64,000 nt of DNA, from assembly GCA_964629635.1 (NCBI GenBank), contig CAZVQS010000002.1, positions 124,001 through 188,000 of the forward strand, read 5' to 3'. Both the position numbers and the translations under genes were made by a program. This document shows positions 50,474-59,716 of this stretch, piece after piece (position 1 is the stretch's first letter; the number at the start of each line of letters is the position of its first letter). Source of the stretch: YC2-FULL-38-9 sp964629635. GTDB taxonomy: Bacteria; Patescibacteriota; Microgenomatia; UBA1406; GWC2-37-13. Below the pieces are notes generated by a model that searched no databases, had not been told where the DNA came from, and was given only the letters and a program-made list of their open reading frames with translations.

Positions 50474-51183
50474 AAAAAGGCATCATATTTCTCTTTGCGG
50501 CGACCGTCATGATGACGCATCTGACCGGCGTCATGGCGCAGGACGAAGAGCTGGTCCCGACCGTTCCTCCAGCATCCCCCTCGGCGGCCACCAAGGAAGA
50601 CAGGGAAATAAGCGACCTGAAGGAGCGTCTTGCCGACAAGGTTGCACAGCTGCGCAAAAAGGACCAGAAGGCTTTTTCCGGGTTCGCGACAGTCAAGGAC
50701 GGCACGATAACTCTCAAAAACGACGATTCGACCGTGACGGTTAAAATAGACGATTCGCTCACCAAACTCTATCAGGTTGTCGGCGCCGCCAAAAAGGAAA
50801 TAAAGCCGGATGCTATCAAAACCGGTTCCTACATCATCGTAACCGGTCCGCTAGTCGACAAGACGGTGAACGCAAATTACATTTATGTGGACGAAGCATT
50901 CATCGTCCAGCAGGGCAAGGTGACGGAAATAAACAAATCCGACTATTACGTGAAGGTAATGTCGGCGGACAAACTCGAATATACGCTCGATATCGAGTCT
51001 TCAACCCGACAAAATATGCTGAATATCAAAACATTAGAAATTGAGACAACCGGTTTTTCAAAAATAAAAGAGGGAGATACCATTCATTTCTCGGCCAAAA
51101 AGGACGAAACAAAGGAATCGGCAGCGCTTCGTTTCGCTGCTCAAAAAATCCTCGTCATCCCCCAGGAATATTTTATGAAATAA
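50470..51183 (+). CDS. Secreted protein of unknown function
   Basis: 237 residues with a signal peptide (about 1-23, ending VMAQ), a short Pro/Ser/Thr linker, a helical stretch (about 45-70) and beta-rich repeats with the pattern GxVTxI / IKxGxxI, like small OB-fold (DUF5666-like) domains. The function is unknown. It sits in front of secA. Confidence 0.68.
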   Translation: MKKGIIFLFAATVMMTHLTGVMAQDEELVPTVPPASPSAATKEDREISDLKERLADKVAQLRKKDQKAFSGFATVKDGTITLKNDDSTVTVKIDDSLTKLYQVVGAAKKEIKPDAIKTGSYIIVTGPLVDKTVNANYIYVDEAFIVQQGKVTEINKSDYYVKVMSADKLEYTLDIESSTRQNMLNIKTLEIETTGFSKIKEGDTIHFSAKKDETKESAALRFAAQKILVIPQEYFMK

Positions 51184-51207
51184 CGCCGGACTTGTCAGAA
51201 AAGTCCT

Positions 51208-53967
51208 ATGTTCCAGATCTTCAAAAAACTGTTCGATTACAATCTGAGGGAAGTCAACCGCCTCGAGAAAAAAGTAGCGGAAATAAACGCACTCGAGGAT
51301 AAGGCCCGCCTCCTTAAGGAAGATGAATTCGCCGCCCAGACGGCGCAGCTTAAAACCCAGATCGCATCCGGCGGAAAAACGCTTGACGATATACTTCCCT
51401 GGAGCTTTGCGCTCGTGCGCGAGGCAGCACGGAGGGTACTTGGGGAACGGCATTACGACGTGCAGCTTTTGGCGGGAATCGGACTTCATGAGGGAAAGAT
51501 CCTTGAGCAGAAAACCGGTGAGGGAAAAACGCTTTCCGCAACGACCGCCCTGTATCTCAACGCATTGACCGGCAAGGGGGCGCACCTGGTGACCGTCAAC
51601 GACTACCTTGCACGGCGCGACGCGGGATGGATGGGTGCGGTATTCCACAAGCTCGGCCTGACCACCGCCGCAATAATCGCGGAGAAGTCATTCATATTCG
51701 ATCCCGCATACAGCGAAAAGGAATCATACGATCCCCGGCTTGCGCACCTCAAGCCCGTCTCGCGCAAGGAAGCGTATATGGCGGACGTGGTATACGGCAT
51801 AAACAGTGAATTCGGGTTCGATTACCTGCGCGACAACATGGCAGGTTCCCCCCGGGAGCTGGTGCAGCGCGGGTTCCATTTCGCGGTGATCGATGAGGCG
51901 GATTCCGTGCTTATCGATGAGGCGCGCACGCCCCATATAATCTCAGCCCCTTACGAGGAGGATACGTCAAAGTACTACCAGTACGCCGGCATCGTCAAGC
52001 GCCTCAATCCTGATACGGATTACAAGATCGACGAGAAATCCCGCACCGCCAACCTGACGGAGGAAGGCGTGAAGCATATCGAGGAAATGCTCAATGTCAC
52101 AAACATCTACGAAAAGGATTTCGACACGCTCTTTCATATCGAGGCCGCGCTCAAGGCGCAAGCCCTTTTCAAGAACAACAAGGAATACATCGTGAAAGAC
52201 GGACAGATCGTCATCGTCGACGAATTCACCGGACGCCTGCTTGAAGGACGCCGCTTTTCGGAGGGGATCCACCAGGCGATAGAAGCCAAGGAAGGGGTCA
52301 AAATCCAGCGCGAATCGAAGACGCTTGCGACCGTTTCGCTGCAGAACTACTTCCGCATGTACGAAAAGATAGCCGGCATGACCGGTACCGCAGCAACCGA
52401 AGCGGAAGAATTCCACAAGATATACAAGGCGGATGTCCTGGTTGCACCGACACACCGCCCGCTCGTGAGGAAGGACCATCCCGACATGATTTTCAAGACC
52501 GAGAAGGGCAAATGGAATGCGGTGGTCGAAGAGATTGCCGAAAACTACAAAAACGGCAGGCCGGTGCTTGTCGGCACCACCTCCATCGAAAAGAACGAAC
52601 ACCTGTCCCATCTTCTCAGGGTCCGCGGCATACCGCACGAGCTTCTGAACGCGAAAAACCATGAGCGGGAGGCTTCCATTATCGCATCCGCGGGGAAAAA
52701 GGGAGCGGTGACGGTCGCCACCAACATGGCAGGACGCGGAGTCGATATCATCCTCGGCGGACAGCCTCCGTCCCGTGAGGCGCACGATGAGGAAAAATAC
52801 AAAAAAATGAGGGAGCAGTGGCAGACCGAACATGACGAAGTCGTGGGTTTGGGAGGCCTGTATGTCATCGGCACCGAGCGTCATGAATCGCGCAGGATCG
52901 ACAATCAACTGAGAGGCCGCGCAGGACGCCAGGGCGATCCGGGCGAGACATGCTTTTTCGTGGCTTTGGAGGACGACCTCATGCGCATTTTCGGCGGGGA
53001 GCAGATATCCAAACTCATGACTTTTTTCAACTTCCCGGAAAACGAGCCGCTCAGCCACTCGATGGTTTCCAAAGCCATCGAACAGGCACAGGTGAAAGTG
53101 GAAGGATTCAATTTCGACATACGCAAGCACCTTGTCGATTATGACGATGTCCTCAACAAGCAGCGCGACATCATCTATTCGAGAAGGCGCAGGATCCTCG
53201 ACCTGAACGAAGCGGACCAGGAGGAAATGCGCGAAACCGTATATGCGGTTCTCCGGGAAGAAGTGGCCAAACTGATCGCGGGCGTGTCGTTTGAAGATGT
53301 GACTATCCATGAAGAAGCCGCGAAACGCCTGAGTCAGGAACTGGATTTCATTACGCCCGTAGACCACAATGAGATCATGAAATTCGTGAAGAACCGGGAC
53401 GCTGTGGGACTTGAGGATTTCATAAACGGGAAACTGAAGGACGCCTTCCGGGAGCGGGAGGAAAAACTGGGAACTGTCATCTGGTTTGAAGTCGTGAAAA
53501 GCATTTACCTCTCGACCATCGACAAATATTGGACGGACCACCTCACCGCAATCGAGGACCTGAGGGAAGGCATCAACCTGAGGGGATATGCGCAGCTTGA
53601 TCCGCTTGTGGAGTACAAGAACGCCGCATTCTCCATGTTTGAAGCGCTCATTACGGATATAGACTTTGAAGTGAGCAGGCGCATTTTCAAAGTTGAAGTG
53701 CAGACGGAAGTCGCCGCGCCGAAAGAGCAGCCTTTAAACTATAAATCAGCTTCCGCCATCGATCCGTTTACCCAGCCGGCCAAAGAGGCGCCCGCGCCCG
53801 CACAGTATGTGAAGAAGCAAGAAGCCGCTCCCGTTCAGGAAGCATCCCCGGAGACCGGCGGATTCCGCGTCATTCCTCCCGGCGCATCCCAGAAAAAACC
53901 GGGAAGGAACGAACCCTGCTGGTGCGGCTCGGGAAAGAAGTACAAGAAATGCCACTGGCCCAACTGA
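51208..53967 (+). CDS. secA: Preprotein translocase ATPase SecA
   Basis: The motor that pushes preproteins through SecYEG. The 919-residue protein has Walker A GEGKT at 104-108, VIDEADSVLIDEARTP (Walker B), the second ATPase half (GTTSIEKNEHLS, TNMAGRGVDI) and RIDNQLRGRAGRQGDPG. The C-terminal SEC-C zinc motif is present (GRNEPCWCGSGKKYKKCH). A Pro/Ala-rich linker precedes it. Confidence 0.98.
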   Translation: MFQIFKKLFDYNLREVNRLEKKVAEINALEDKARLLKEDEFAAQTAQLKTQIASGGKTLDDILPWSFALVREAARRVLGERHYDVQLLAGIGLHEGKILEQKTGEGKTLSATTALYLNALTGKGAHLVTVNDYLARRDAGWMGAVFHKLGLTTAAIIAEKSFIFDPAYSEKESYDPRLAHLKPVSRKEAYMADVVYGINSEFGFDYLRDNMAGSPRELVQRGFHFAVIDEADSVLIDEARTPHIISAPYEEDTSKYYQYAGIVKRLNPDTDYKIDEKSRTANLTEEGVKHIEEMLNVTNIYEKDFDTLFHIEAALKAQALFKNNKEYIVKDGQIVIVDEFTGRLLEGRRFSEGIHQAIEAKEGVKIQRESKTLATVSLQNYFRMYEKIAGMTGTAATEAEEFHKIYKADVLVAPTHRPLVRKDHPDMIFKTEKGKWNAVVEEIAENYKNGRPVLVGTTSIEKNEHLSHLLRVRGIPHELLNAKNHEREASIIASAGKKGAVTVATNMAGRGVDIILGGQPPSREAHDEEKYKKMREQWQTEHDEVVGLGGLYVIGTERHESRRIDNQLRGRAGRQGDPGETCFFVALEDDLMRIFGGEQISKLMTFFNFPENEPLSHSMVSKAIEQAQVKVEGFNFDIRKHLVDYDDVLNKQRDIIYSRRRRILDLNEADQEEMRETVYAVLREEVAKLIAGVSFEDVTIHEEAAKRLSQELDFITPVDHNEIMKFVKNRDAVGLEDFINGKLKDAFREREEKLGTVIWFEVVKSIYLSTIDKYWTDHLTAIEDLREGINLRGYAQLDPLVEYKNAAFSMFEALITDIDFEVSRRIFKVEVQTEVAAPKEQPLNYKSASAIDPFTQPAKEAPAPAQYVKKQEAAPVQEASPETGGFRVIPPGASQKKPGRNEPCWCGSGKKYKKCHWPN

Positions 53968-53982
53968 TAACATATCATACCT

Positions 53983-54372
53983 ATGAAAATCATACGGGGA
54001 TATGCGCTTGAATTTGTACCCGCTAGCCATGAGGATCCGGACAAACCCGGATCGCTGAAAAAAGTCATGATAAAACGGGATGACATTGCGCCGGGAAGGC
54101 TGCAGATGGTCAACTGGTCCCTGTTGCCGAAAGGCACATCGTTCAGGAGCCACTACCATGAAGACATGACCGAAGTGTTTGTCGTCATTGAGGGAACCGC
54201 GCAAATCAGAGCAGGCGGGGTAAGGGATACTCTGTCCCGCGGGGATGCAGTCATCATCGAAGCGCGTGAAGTCCATGAAATGACCAACTCAGGCGAGGAG
54301 GATCTCCAGTATCTTGCGCTCGGCATTGCATCAGGGACGGGCGGAAAAACGGTGCTCGCGGAACCGGTTTAA
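53983..54372 (+). CDS. Cupin-domain protein
   Basis: 129 residues forming one cupin barrel: LPKGTSFRSHYHEDMTEVFVVIEGTAQI, then SRGDAVIIEAREVHEMTNSG. The metal-site His residues are at HYHEDMTE and VHEM. Cupins of this size range from isomerases to sensors; no substrate can be given. A TATCAT box lies four bases before the ATG. Confidence 0.85.
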   Translation: MKIIRGYALEFVPASHEDPDKPGSLKKVMIKRDDIAPGRLQMVNWSLLPKGTSFRSHYHEDMTEVFVVIEGTAQIRAGGVRDTLSRGDAVIIEAREVHEMTNSGEEDLQYLALGIASGTGGKTVLAEPV

Positions 54373-54388
54373 CGTGTACAATAAGCGT

Positions 54389-54727
54389 ATGAACGCATTC
54401 ATGTACCTAGTGACAAACGGGCTTGCGGTGTACGTAAGCTCGCTGCTTTTGGCGGGAGTCCACGTGGACGATTTTTTCGTCGCCATCGTGGTTGCGGTTG
54501 TGTTAGGCCTGGCAAACATGCTTCTCAAGCCGATTCTTTTCATGCTTACTCTTCCCTTAAACATACTTACGCTTGGTTTATTCACGCTGGTCATCAACGG
54601 CATCATGGTCGGCGTCGCAGACCGGCTCGTGCCCGGGTTCCAGGTGGATTCGATCTGGTGGGGGATTCTATTCAGCATCGTCATGTCCATCGTCTCCTCC
54701 TTCTTCAACTGGCTGAAAAAAGACTGA
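54389..54727 (+). CDS. Phage-holin-4-like membrane protein (PF04020 type)
   Basis: 112 residues with four membrane segments and the family pattern: VTNGLAVYVSSLLLAGVHVDDF, LGLANMLLKPILFMLTLPLNILTLGLF, and VPGFQVDSIWWGIL. Such proteins are chromosomal and not a sign of a phage here. TACAAT ends six bases before the ATG at 54389. It ends exactly where the convergent patatin gene ends. Confidence 0.88.
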   Translation: MNAFMYLVTNGLAVYVSSLLLAGVHVDDFFVAIVVAVVLGLANMLLKPILFMLTLPLNILTLGLFTLVINGIMVGVADRLVPGFQVDSIWWGILFSIVMSIVSSFFNWLKKD

Positions 54728-55600
54728 TCAGGAAAACGCTTTCCGGATGTTCTGCAGGAACGCTGGTATGAGGGGTTGCCTGCTTCTTATGAGGATCTTC
54801 AGTGAGACGAGCTCCCGCTCCATCGATTCTTCTCCGCTGCGTATCCCCGCCTGCTTGTTTTTTTCGTTCGTGAGTGTCCTCCAGTGTATGGCATGGACAT
54901 CGGGGTTCAGGAGGAGGTCCGCCGATTTTGTTTCGTAGGATGCGATGTTATGCATCATGATGCTGAAGGAATGCTGAGCGACCGAAAAGAAATTGAGATC
55001 CCGGTCCTGGCAATCGCAGGAATACTGCTTGTTCAGGTTGACCGCTATCACGATATCCGCTCCCATACGGCGCACGGTTTCGACCGGTACCGGGCTCGTT
55101 ACCCCTCCGTCAACCAGCAGCCGGTTCCCGATGCGCACCGGTTTAAACAGCATGGGCACCGCGCAGCTTGCAAGCACTGCCGGAACAACCGGGCCTTCCC
55201 CCATGCTTACCGCTTTGCCGTTCCCGAGGTCGACCGCAACCGCCTGGAACGGGATCTTGAGGTCCGAAAACTGGAGATTGTCTTTGCCCAGATACCCCTC
55301 AAGAAACGCCTGTGCGCGCCGCCCCTGAAAAAGGCCGCTCCGGAGCGACGGATCTGCGAGGATGCTCAGCATCGCAAGCCAGTTCTTGTTCATGATATAG
55401 TCCTCGATTTCTGCGATATTACGCCGTGCGGCATAGAATGCGCCGACTATCGACCCTGCGCTGGTCCCCGCGATGAGGTCTACCGGAATATTGTTGCGTT
55501 CAAGCGTCTTTATAACGCCGATATGTGCAAGACCTTTGGGCCCCCCGCCGCCGAGGGCGAGTCCGATGACCGGCCGTTTTTTCAGGAGATTGAGCTTCAT
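54728..55600 (-). CDS. Patatin-like phospholipase (RssA type)
   Basis: 290 residues. The Ser/Asp dyad is visible: GTSAG (nucleophile Ser) near residue 46 and DGGVTSPVP (Asp), plus the oxyanion loop GGGGPKGLAHIGV. It should hydrolyse acyl lipids. Two Cys (CDCQD) lie in the C-terminal part. The stop codon abuts that of the holin-like gene with no gap. Confidence 0.9.
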   Translation of the reverse strand: MKLNLLKKRPVIGLALGGGGPKGLAHIGVIKTLERNNIPVDLIAGTSAGSIVGAFYAARRNIAEIEDYIMNKNWLAMLSILADPSLRSGLFQGRRAQAFLEGYLGKDNLQFSDLKIPFQAVAVDLGNGKAVSMGEGPVVPAVLASCAVPMLFKPVRIGNRLLVDGGVTSPVPVETVRRMGADIVIAVNLNKQYSCDCQDRDLNFFSVAQHSFSIMMHNIASYETKSADLLLNPDVHAIHWRTLTNEKNKQAGIRSGEESMERELVSLKILIRSRQPLIPAFLQNIRKAFS

Positions 55601-55669
55601 CTTAACCCTTATGATAGCACGAATAATGAGTTGATTTCATGGGTTTTTCTCCTGTATAGTTAATGATCT

Positions 55670-56146
55670 ATGGATACCCAAAACACCCAACCCAAACCTG
55701 AATCGGAGGAAGCCGTGCAAGCGCCGGAGACTGTTGAGGAAAAAGCAGTTACCGTAACCAGCTCGATGAACATGATAGAACTTTCCGCGATCATCAACCG
55801 CTATGCGGCCGATATCGAAAAAGTCAAAGGGACCATGCGCGAAAAAAACTCCATGTTCAAGGACGCGTTCGAGAATGACGCCGAATACCATGAGCAGTCC
55901 CTCAAGATAAAGGATCTCAACAAAATCAGAAACGGCGCCAAGCAGCGGATACTCAAGCAGCCGGCCATGGAAGCGCTTACCGCCCAGATAAACGACATGA
56001 AAAACGAGCTTAAGGACATGCAGGACATGCTCTCCGGATACCTGGAACAGTACCAGAAAGTTTCGGGCACCAACATCATCGAAACCGACGAGGGGATCAT
56101 CCGCGAGATCATACCGGTATACCGGCTCGTCAAGCGCAAGGTATAA
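55670..56146 (+). CDS. Coiled-coil protein of unknown function
   Basis: 158 residues: an acidic, unstructured start (about 1-28) and a helical, coiled-coil body (about 40-130). It has no membrane segment and no recognised domain. The -10-like TATAGT ends nine bases before the ATG, and the stop overlaps the -10 box of the next gene. Confidence 0.7.
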   Translation: MDTQNTQPKPESEEAVQAPETVEEKAVTVTSSMNMIELSAIINRYAADIEKVKGTMREKNSMFKDAFENDAEYHEQSLKIKDLNKIRNGAKQRILKQPAMEALTAQINDMKNELKDMQDMLSGYLEQYQKVSGTNIIETDEGIIREIIPVYRLVKRKV

Positions 56147-56147
56147 T
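56142..56147 (+). promoter_or_regulatory. Predicted -10 box of the YggU gene
   Basis: TATAAT, across the stop codon of the previous gene, six bases before the ATG at 56154. Confidence 0.5.
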
Positions 56148-56153
56148 GAATCC

Positions 56154-56375
56154 ATGCGTTACTTCGTGAAGACAAAACCGCACGCGCGAAAAACGTCGGT
56201 CGAAAAAACCGGCGAGGGACGTCTTGCCGTCTCCGTGACGCAGCCGGCGACGGATGGAAAGGCCAATGACGCGGTCGTGAAGGCTCTGTCCGCGTACTTC
56301 AACACGTCAAAATCGAAGATACATATTGTGGCGGGACATAAAGCAAGGGAAAAGATTATCGAAGTCTATTCGTAG
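56154..56375 (+). CDS. YggU/DUF167 family protein
   Basis: 73 residues with the family block VTQPATDGKANDAVVKALSAYF and the SKIHIVAGHKAREKII end. The function of the family is unknown. It overlaps the end of the thermonuclease gene (opposite strand) by ten bases. Confidence 0.85.
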   Translation: MRYFVKTKPHARKTSVEKTGEGRLAVSVTQPATDGKANDAVVKALSAYFNTSKSKIHIVAGHKAREKIIEVYS

Positions 56376-56956
56376 CCGGCGCACGCGCTCCAAAGGCCGC
56401 GGTTTTCCCTTTGCGCTTCAGACTGCGCCTGCACAAACAGATCCGCATGCCGGACGTCAGGAGCATAGGTTGATACATATGCGTATCCCTGTCTCACGAG
56501 GTGTTCGTTCACAAAGAGTCCCGAACCCGTAGCTTCAGGAGTATCGAAAACGGTCACGTACCTGAGGAGTCTTCCATACCGGTCCGTTTCGGAAACGTCT
56601 TTTTCCAGGCGCACGTATTTATCTAGGACAAGCTTCTTGTTGGCCTGGGCTGCTTCGCGGCCGTAGCATCCGATTTTTTTCTGGGGGTGTTTGGTTTCCG
56701 GCGTATCGATGCCTATGTACCGCACTTTTTTTCCGTCTTCCGTTTCAACCGTATCGCCGTCTATGACCTTGGTTATTTTCACCGTACCTGCGGGTGCTGA
56801 AGGTGCAATACCGGTGGGGGAAACGGGGAGCATTAAGCGGAGCACTTCGCTGAAATCGGTATTTTTGGGCAGCCGGGAAACTCCTCCCGCAAACAGAAGA
56901 ACGATGAGCGAGATATACGCAAGAAGCCCTAACCGGCCCCGCGGTGTCATATGCAT
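56366..56956 (-). CDS. Thermonuclease-family protein (SNase domain)
   Basis: About 196 residues: a membrane anchor (about 10-28) and a staphylococcal-nuclease fold (ITKVIDGDTVETEDGKKVRYIGIDTPE, then GYAYVSTYAPDVRH). The catalytic Arg/Asp/Glu positions (R of RYIGID, D of IDTPE, E, and R of DRYGRLLRY) are kept. It probably cuts nucleic acid outside the membrane, which fits nucleotide scavenging by CPR cells. Possible starts are 56965, 56956 and 56950; 56956 is preferred from the -10 spacing. Confidence 0.88.
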   Translation of the reverse strand: MHMTPRGRLGLLAYISLIVLLFAGGVSRLPKNTDFSEVLRLMLPVSPTGIAPSAPAGTVKITKVIDGDTVETEDGKKVRYIGIDTPETKHPQKKIGCYGREAAQANKKLVLDKYVRLEKDVSETDRYGRLLRYVTVFDTPEATGSGLFVNEHLVRQGYAYVSTYAPDVRHADLFVQAQSEAQRENRGLWSACAGYE

Positions 56957-56965
56957 GGTATCCAT

Positions 56966-56973
56966 AGTATAAT
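56966..56973. promoter_or_regulatory. Overlapping divergent -10 boxes
   Basis: Plus strand: TATAAT (56968-56973), seven bases before the ATG at 56981. Minus strand: TATACT (56966-56971), nine bases before the ATG at 56956. The boxes overlap by four bases. Confidence 0.5.
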
Positions 56974-56980
56974 ATGTCCT

Positions 56981-57556
56981 ATGCCAAAGAAAATCATTAT
57001 TGTCCGGCACGGCCAGACCGCACACAACAAAAACAGGATCATGCAGGGACATTTGGACACGGATCTTGACGAAACCGGACGCCTCCAGGCGATTGATGCC
57101 GCCAAGCTTCTCGCAAACGAAACGATCGACGTGACCTATTCCTCAGATCTCAAACGGGCGATGCAGACTGCTGCCGCTGCGATCACGGGTATGCCGATAC
57201 GGAAGACGCCGCTTCTCCGGGAACGTTACTTCGGAAAATTCCAGGGAATGACCATAGACCAGATCGGACAGTATCTTTCAAAATTCGGGGAACAGGGGAA
57301 TTTTTCCTTCCAGGGCCGGGAGAAGGAATTCGACATTGAAACCGAGGAGGAAATCGTCAAGCGGATAGGGGAGTTCAGGAAAATCCTTGATACGCACCGG
57401 GGCAAGACCGTTGCGGTGTTCTCCCACGGCGGATTCATCAAGCGGTTCCTCAAGGAGCTGGGAGTGAAAAAAGACAACATCGACACTATGTACATACCGA
57501 ACGCAACCCCCATGGTTCTCATCAAAAAGGGCGATACCTATATCCTTGAGGAATAA
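56981..57556 (+). CDS. Histidine phosphatase (phosphoglycerate mutase superfamily)
   Basis: 191 residues. The RHGQT catalytic motif is at the start (IIIVRHGQTAHNKNRIMQG), SSDLKRAMQT follows, and the second His is in VFSHGGFIKR. Its substrate may be a sugar phosphate or a small phosphate ester; the short length and the insert near 105-125 fit a phosphatase rather than the glycolytic mutase. The start at 56981 is set by the -10 box and the conserved beginning. Confidence 0.87.
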   Translation: MPKKIIIVRHGQTAHNKNRIMQGHLDTDLDETGRLQAIDAAKLLANETIDVTYSSDLKRAMQTAAAAITGMPIRKTPLLRERYFGKFQGMTIDQIGQYLSKFGEQGNFSFQGREKEFDIETEEEIVKRIGEFRKILDTHRGKTVAVFSHGGFIKRFLKELGVKKDNIDTMYIPNATPMVLIKKGDTYILEE

Positions 57557-57558
57557 CC

Positions 57559-59319
57559 TTATTTTACGGTCACGCTTTTGGCGAGATTTCTCGGTTTGTC
57601 CGGGTCTGCCCCCCGCCCGACACCGAGGAAATACCCGAGAAGCTGCCCTACAATGACGTTGTAAAACAGCGCGTATTCCTCTCCGGTATCCGGGGTTTTT
57701 ATGAATGCATCAAACTCCGGCGCGTTCTGAGGTCCGACTCCGATGATGAACCCCCCGCGGCTCCTCATTTCCATCGCGGAAGAGCGCACTTCCTTGAATA
57801 CTTCGTCGTTTCCGGTCAGTACGAAACAGGGAGTGTTTTTCTGGACAAGGGTCAGCACGCCGTGTTTCAGCTCGCCTGAGGCGAACGCTTCCGCATGCAT
57901 GTAGCTTGTTTCCTTCATCTTAAGCGCGAACTCGAAAGAGGCGGGATAATTGAAATGCTTGCCGATGACGAACGCATGGTTTTCGAGCATGATCGACTTG
58001 GCGACTGCCAGTATGCGGTTGCAGAGTTTTTCGTTCAGCCAGGAGGAAAGGTCCTTCTGGAACTGTGATTTCGTCACCTCATTGCCCGAAGCGGTTTTTG
58101 CCAGCATCAGCATGGTCGCAAGCTGAGAGCTGTATGCTTTGGTGGATACGACCGCGATTTCGGGCCCCGCCTGGACTGAGAGGACGATATCTGACATACG
58201 CTCCAGGGTTGACGCGCGCGCGTTCACCGCGGCGACGATCGTCGCGCCCTTTTTTTTCGCTTCCTTAACCGCGAGTATGGTGTCCGCCGTTTCGCCGCTT
58301 TGGGAAATGGCGACGAGAAGGGTTTTTTCCGTGATTTCACCGAGGAACGGGTTCAATTCGTATGCCCCGTATGCGCGTGACTTCAAACCTTCCTTTGCAA
58401 AAAGATATGTCGATGCAAGGCCGCAGTAGTATGCGGTGCCGCATCCGACAAACACGGTATCCCTGCCGTCGCGGATCAGTCCGGCGATTTTTGAAACCGC
58501 CTCTCCGTTTACTTTCATCGCCTTGGGGATGGTAAGTTTTTGTTCCATGATTTCCTTGAGGAGGAAATGGGGATACCCGCCTTTCTGGGCGTCCTGGGCA
58601 GTCCAGTTCACTTTCTCGAACCGGGGGTCGATGCGTTTGCCGGTTGCGGCATCGCACATCTTTATCCCGTTGCGGTCCATGATCACGGCCTCGTTGTCAT
58701 CGAGAAAATGGACGGTATCTGTTTTGTCTAGAAGCGCAGTGACGTCGGAGGCAAGAAAATACTCACCCGCTTTGATGCCGGCAACGAGCGGGGAGCCGTT
58801 CCGGCACGCAATGACCGTCCCGGTTTTTTCCTCAAGCACGGCGATGGCGTTTGACCCGATGAGTTGCGCAAACGCTGACAGGACCGCATCCTTGATCTTC
58901 ATGGTTTTCAGCTCTTCTTCAACCAGGTGTGCGATGACTTCCGTATCGGTTTCCGAAACAAAAACATGGCCTTTTGAAACGAGCGCGCTCTTGAGTTCCT
59001 GGTAGTTTTCGACGATCCCGTTATGAAGCACCGCAACGGTTCCGGTGCAGTCGCGGTGGGGGTGGGCGTTCACGTCCGTCACGCCCCCGTGAGTTGCCCA
59101 GCGGGTATGTCCGATGGCGACCGGGCCGGAAGGGAGCACGGTTTGGGCGCTGCCTATTTTTCCCACATGCTTTTCGATGCGCAGCGTGTGTTCCGCCTTG
59201 GTTTTTAGCGCGATACCCCAGGAATCGTAACCCCGGTATTCGAGCTTTTTCAATCCGGCAAGCACGGTCTGCGCAGCCCTGTCTTGTTTATCGTTCACGA
59301 CAACAAATATTCCGCACAT
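57559..59319 (-). CDS. glmS: Glutamine-fructose-6-phosphate aminotransferase
   Basis: Makes glucosamine-6-phosphate, the first step to UDP-GlcNAc for peptidoglycan. The 586-residue protein starts MCGIFVV, with the nucleophilic Cys2 exposed after Met removal; the glutaminase domain has GHTRWATHGG. Two SIS domains follow (SQSGETADT; TKAYSSQLA). The usual end (K-S-V-T-V) is kept. It is convergent with the phosphatase gene by a two-base gap. Confidence 0.97.
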   Translation of the reverse strand: MCGIFVVVNDKQDRAAQTVLAGLKKLEYRGYDSWGIALKTKAEHTLRIEKHVGKIGSAQTVLPSGPVAIGHTRWATHGGVTDVNAHPHRDCTGTVAVLHNGIVENYQELKSALVSKGHVFVSETDTEVIAHLVEEELKTMKIKDAVLSAFAQLIGSNAIAVLEEKTGTVIACRNGSPLVAGIKAGEYFLASDVTALLDKTDTVHFLDDNEAVIMDRNGIKMCDAATGKRIDPRFEKVNWTAQDAQKGGYPHFLLKEIMEQKLTIPKAMKVNGEAVSKIAGLIRDGRDTVFVGCGTAYYCGLASTYLFAKEGLKSRAYGAYELNPFLGEITEKTLLVAISQSGETADTILAVKEAKKKGATIVAAVNARASTLERMSDIVLSVQAGPEIAVVSTKAYSSQLATMLMLAKTASGNEVTKSQFQKDLSSWLNEKLCNRILAVAKSIMLENHAFVIGKHFNYPASFEFALKMKETSYMHAEAFASGELKHGVLTLVQKNTPCFVLTGNDEVFKEVRSSAMEMRSRGGFIIGVGPQNAPEFDAFIKTPDTGEEYALFYNVIVGQLLGYFLGVGRGADPDKPRNLAKSVTVK

Positions 59320-59325
59320 AGAAGT

Positions 59326-59353
59326 ATTGAAAAATTCAAAAGCCAACAGTCAA
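59326..59353 (-). promoter_or_regulatory. Predicted promoter of glmS
   Basis: Minus strand: TTGACT (59348-59353), a 16-base spacer, TTCAAT (59326-59331), six bases before the ATG at 59319. Thus glmS would be leaderless and not read from the RNA region upstream. Confidence 0.5.
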
Positions 59354-59394
59354 TCCCAAAGCAATAAACCGTTGACATGAGAACAAATAATAAT

Positions 59395-59664
59395 GGAGCC
59401 CGATAGAAGATTCTGTATTATGTTCCCTTTCGTTCCCCCGTTGCCGGAGGCGTTTAAAGAACATATTCAAGTCGACAGATGCGACTTGAGGGTTGCCGCA
59501 GATACTCACCGCTTTTGCGGTGGTCCGATTGTCCGGCATCATGCCGAACCCCTCTCCTCGTCTCCCGTTCCGTTGCTGTATTCCTCAGGCAATCAGCGTT
59601 AAGTTCAAATGTTCACCGGATCCTGCTGAGGAAGCGCACGTTTCCCGAACGGGCCACACGCTCC
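59395..59664 (-). ncRNA. Candidate structured non-coding RNA
   Basis: This region has no credible protein frame but many strong hairpins on the minus strand. The ends can pair (GGAGC at 59660-59664 with GCTCC at 59395-59399). Internal helices are: 59630-59664 (ten or more pairs), TTCCTCAG/CTGAGGAA (59581-59588 with 59626-59633), a CACCGC/GCGGTG hairpin with four-base loop (59507-59522), an eight-pair hairpin (59467-59489), and a GNRA-capped hairpin (59435-59450) closed by ATGTTC/GAACAT. Read on the minus strand it is purine-rich in the single-stranded parts. The 3' end has ACAGAAT, as in RNase P RNA, but the RNase P core GAGGAAAGTCC is not found. Family unknown. Confidence 0.5.
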
Positions 59665-59716
59665 TTTTGATAAAACATCCAAAGGGCAAGAATATGGTAG
59701 CACAAATGGGGCGGGT

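Noticed and set aside
51967..53541. A 524-codon open frame on the minus strand opposite secA
   Set aside because: Antisense of secA; no domain or promoter supports it.
54389..54727. Holin-like gene as a sign of a prophage
   Set aside because: The family is chromosomal in many bacteria and no phage structural, lysis or integrase gene is near.
59395..59664. Identification of the candidate RNA as RNase P RNA, tmRNA or a glmS ribozyme
   Set aside because: ACAGAAT near the 3' end suggests RNase P, but the core GAGGAAAGTCC is missing; no tmRNA T-arm or tag reading frame is found; the glmS ribozyme core is absent and glmS has its own promoter.
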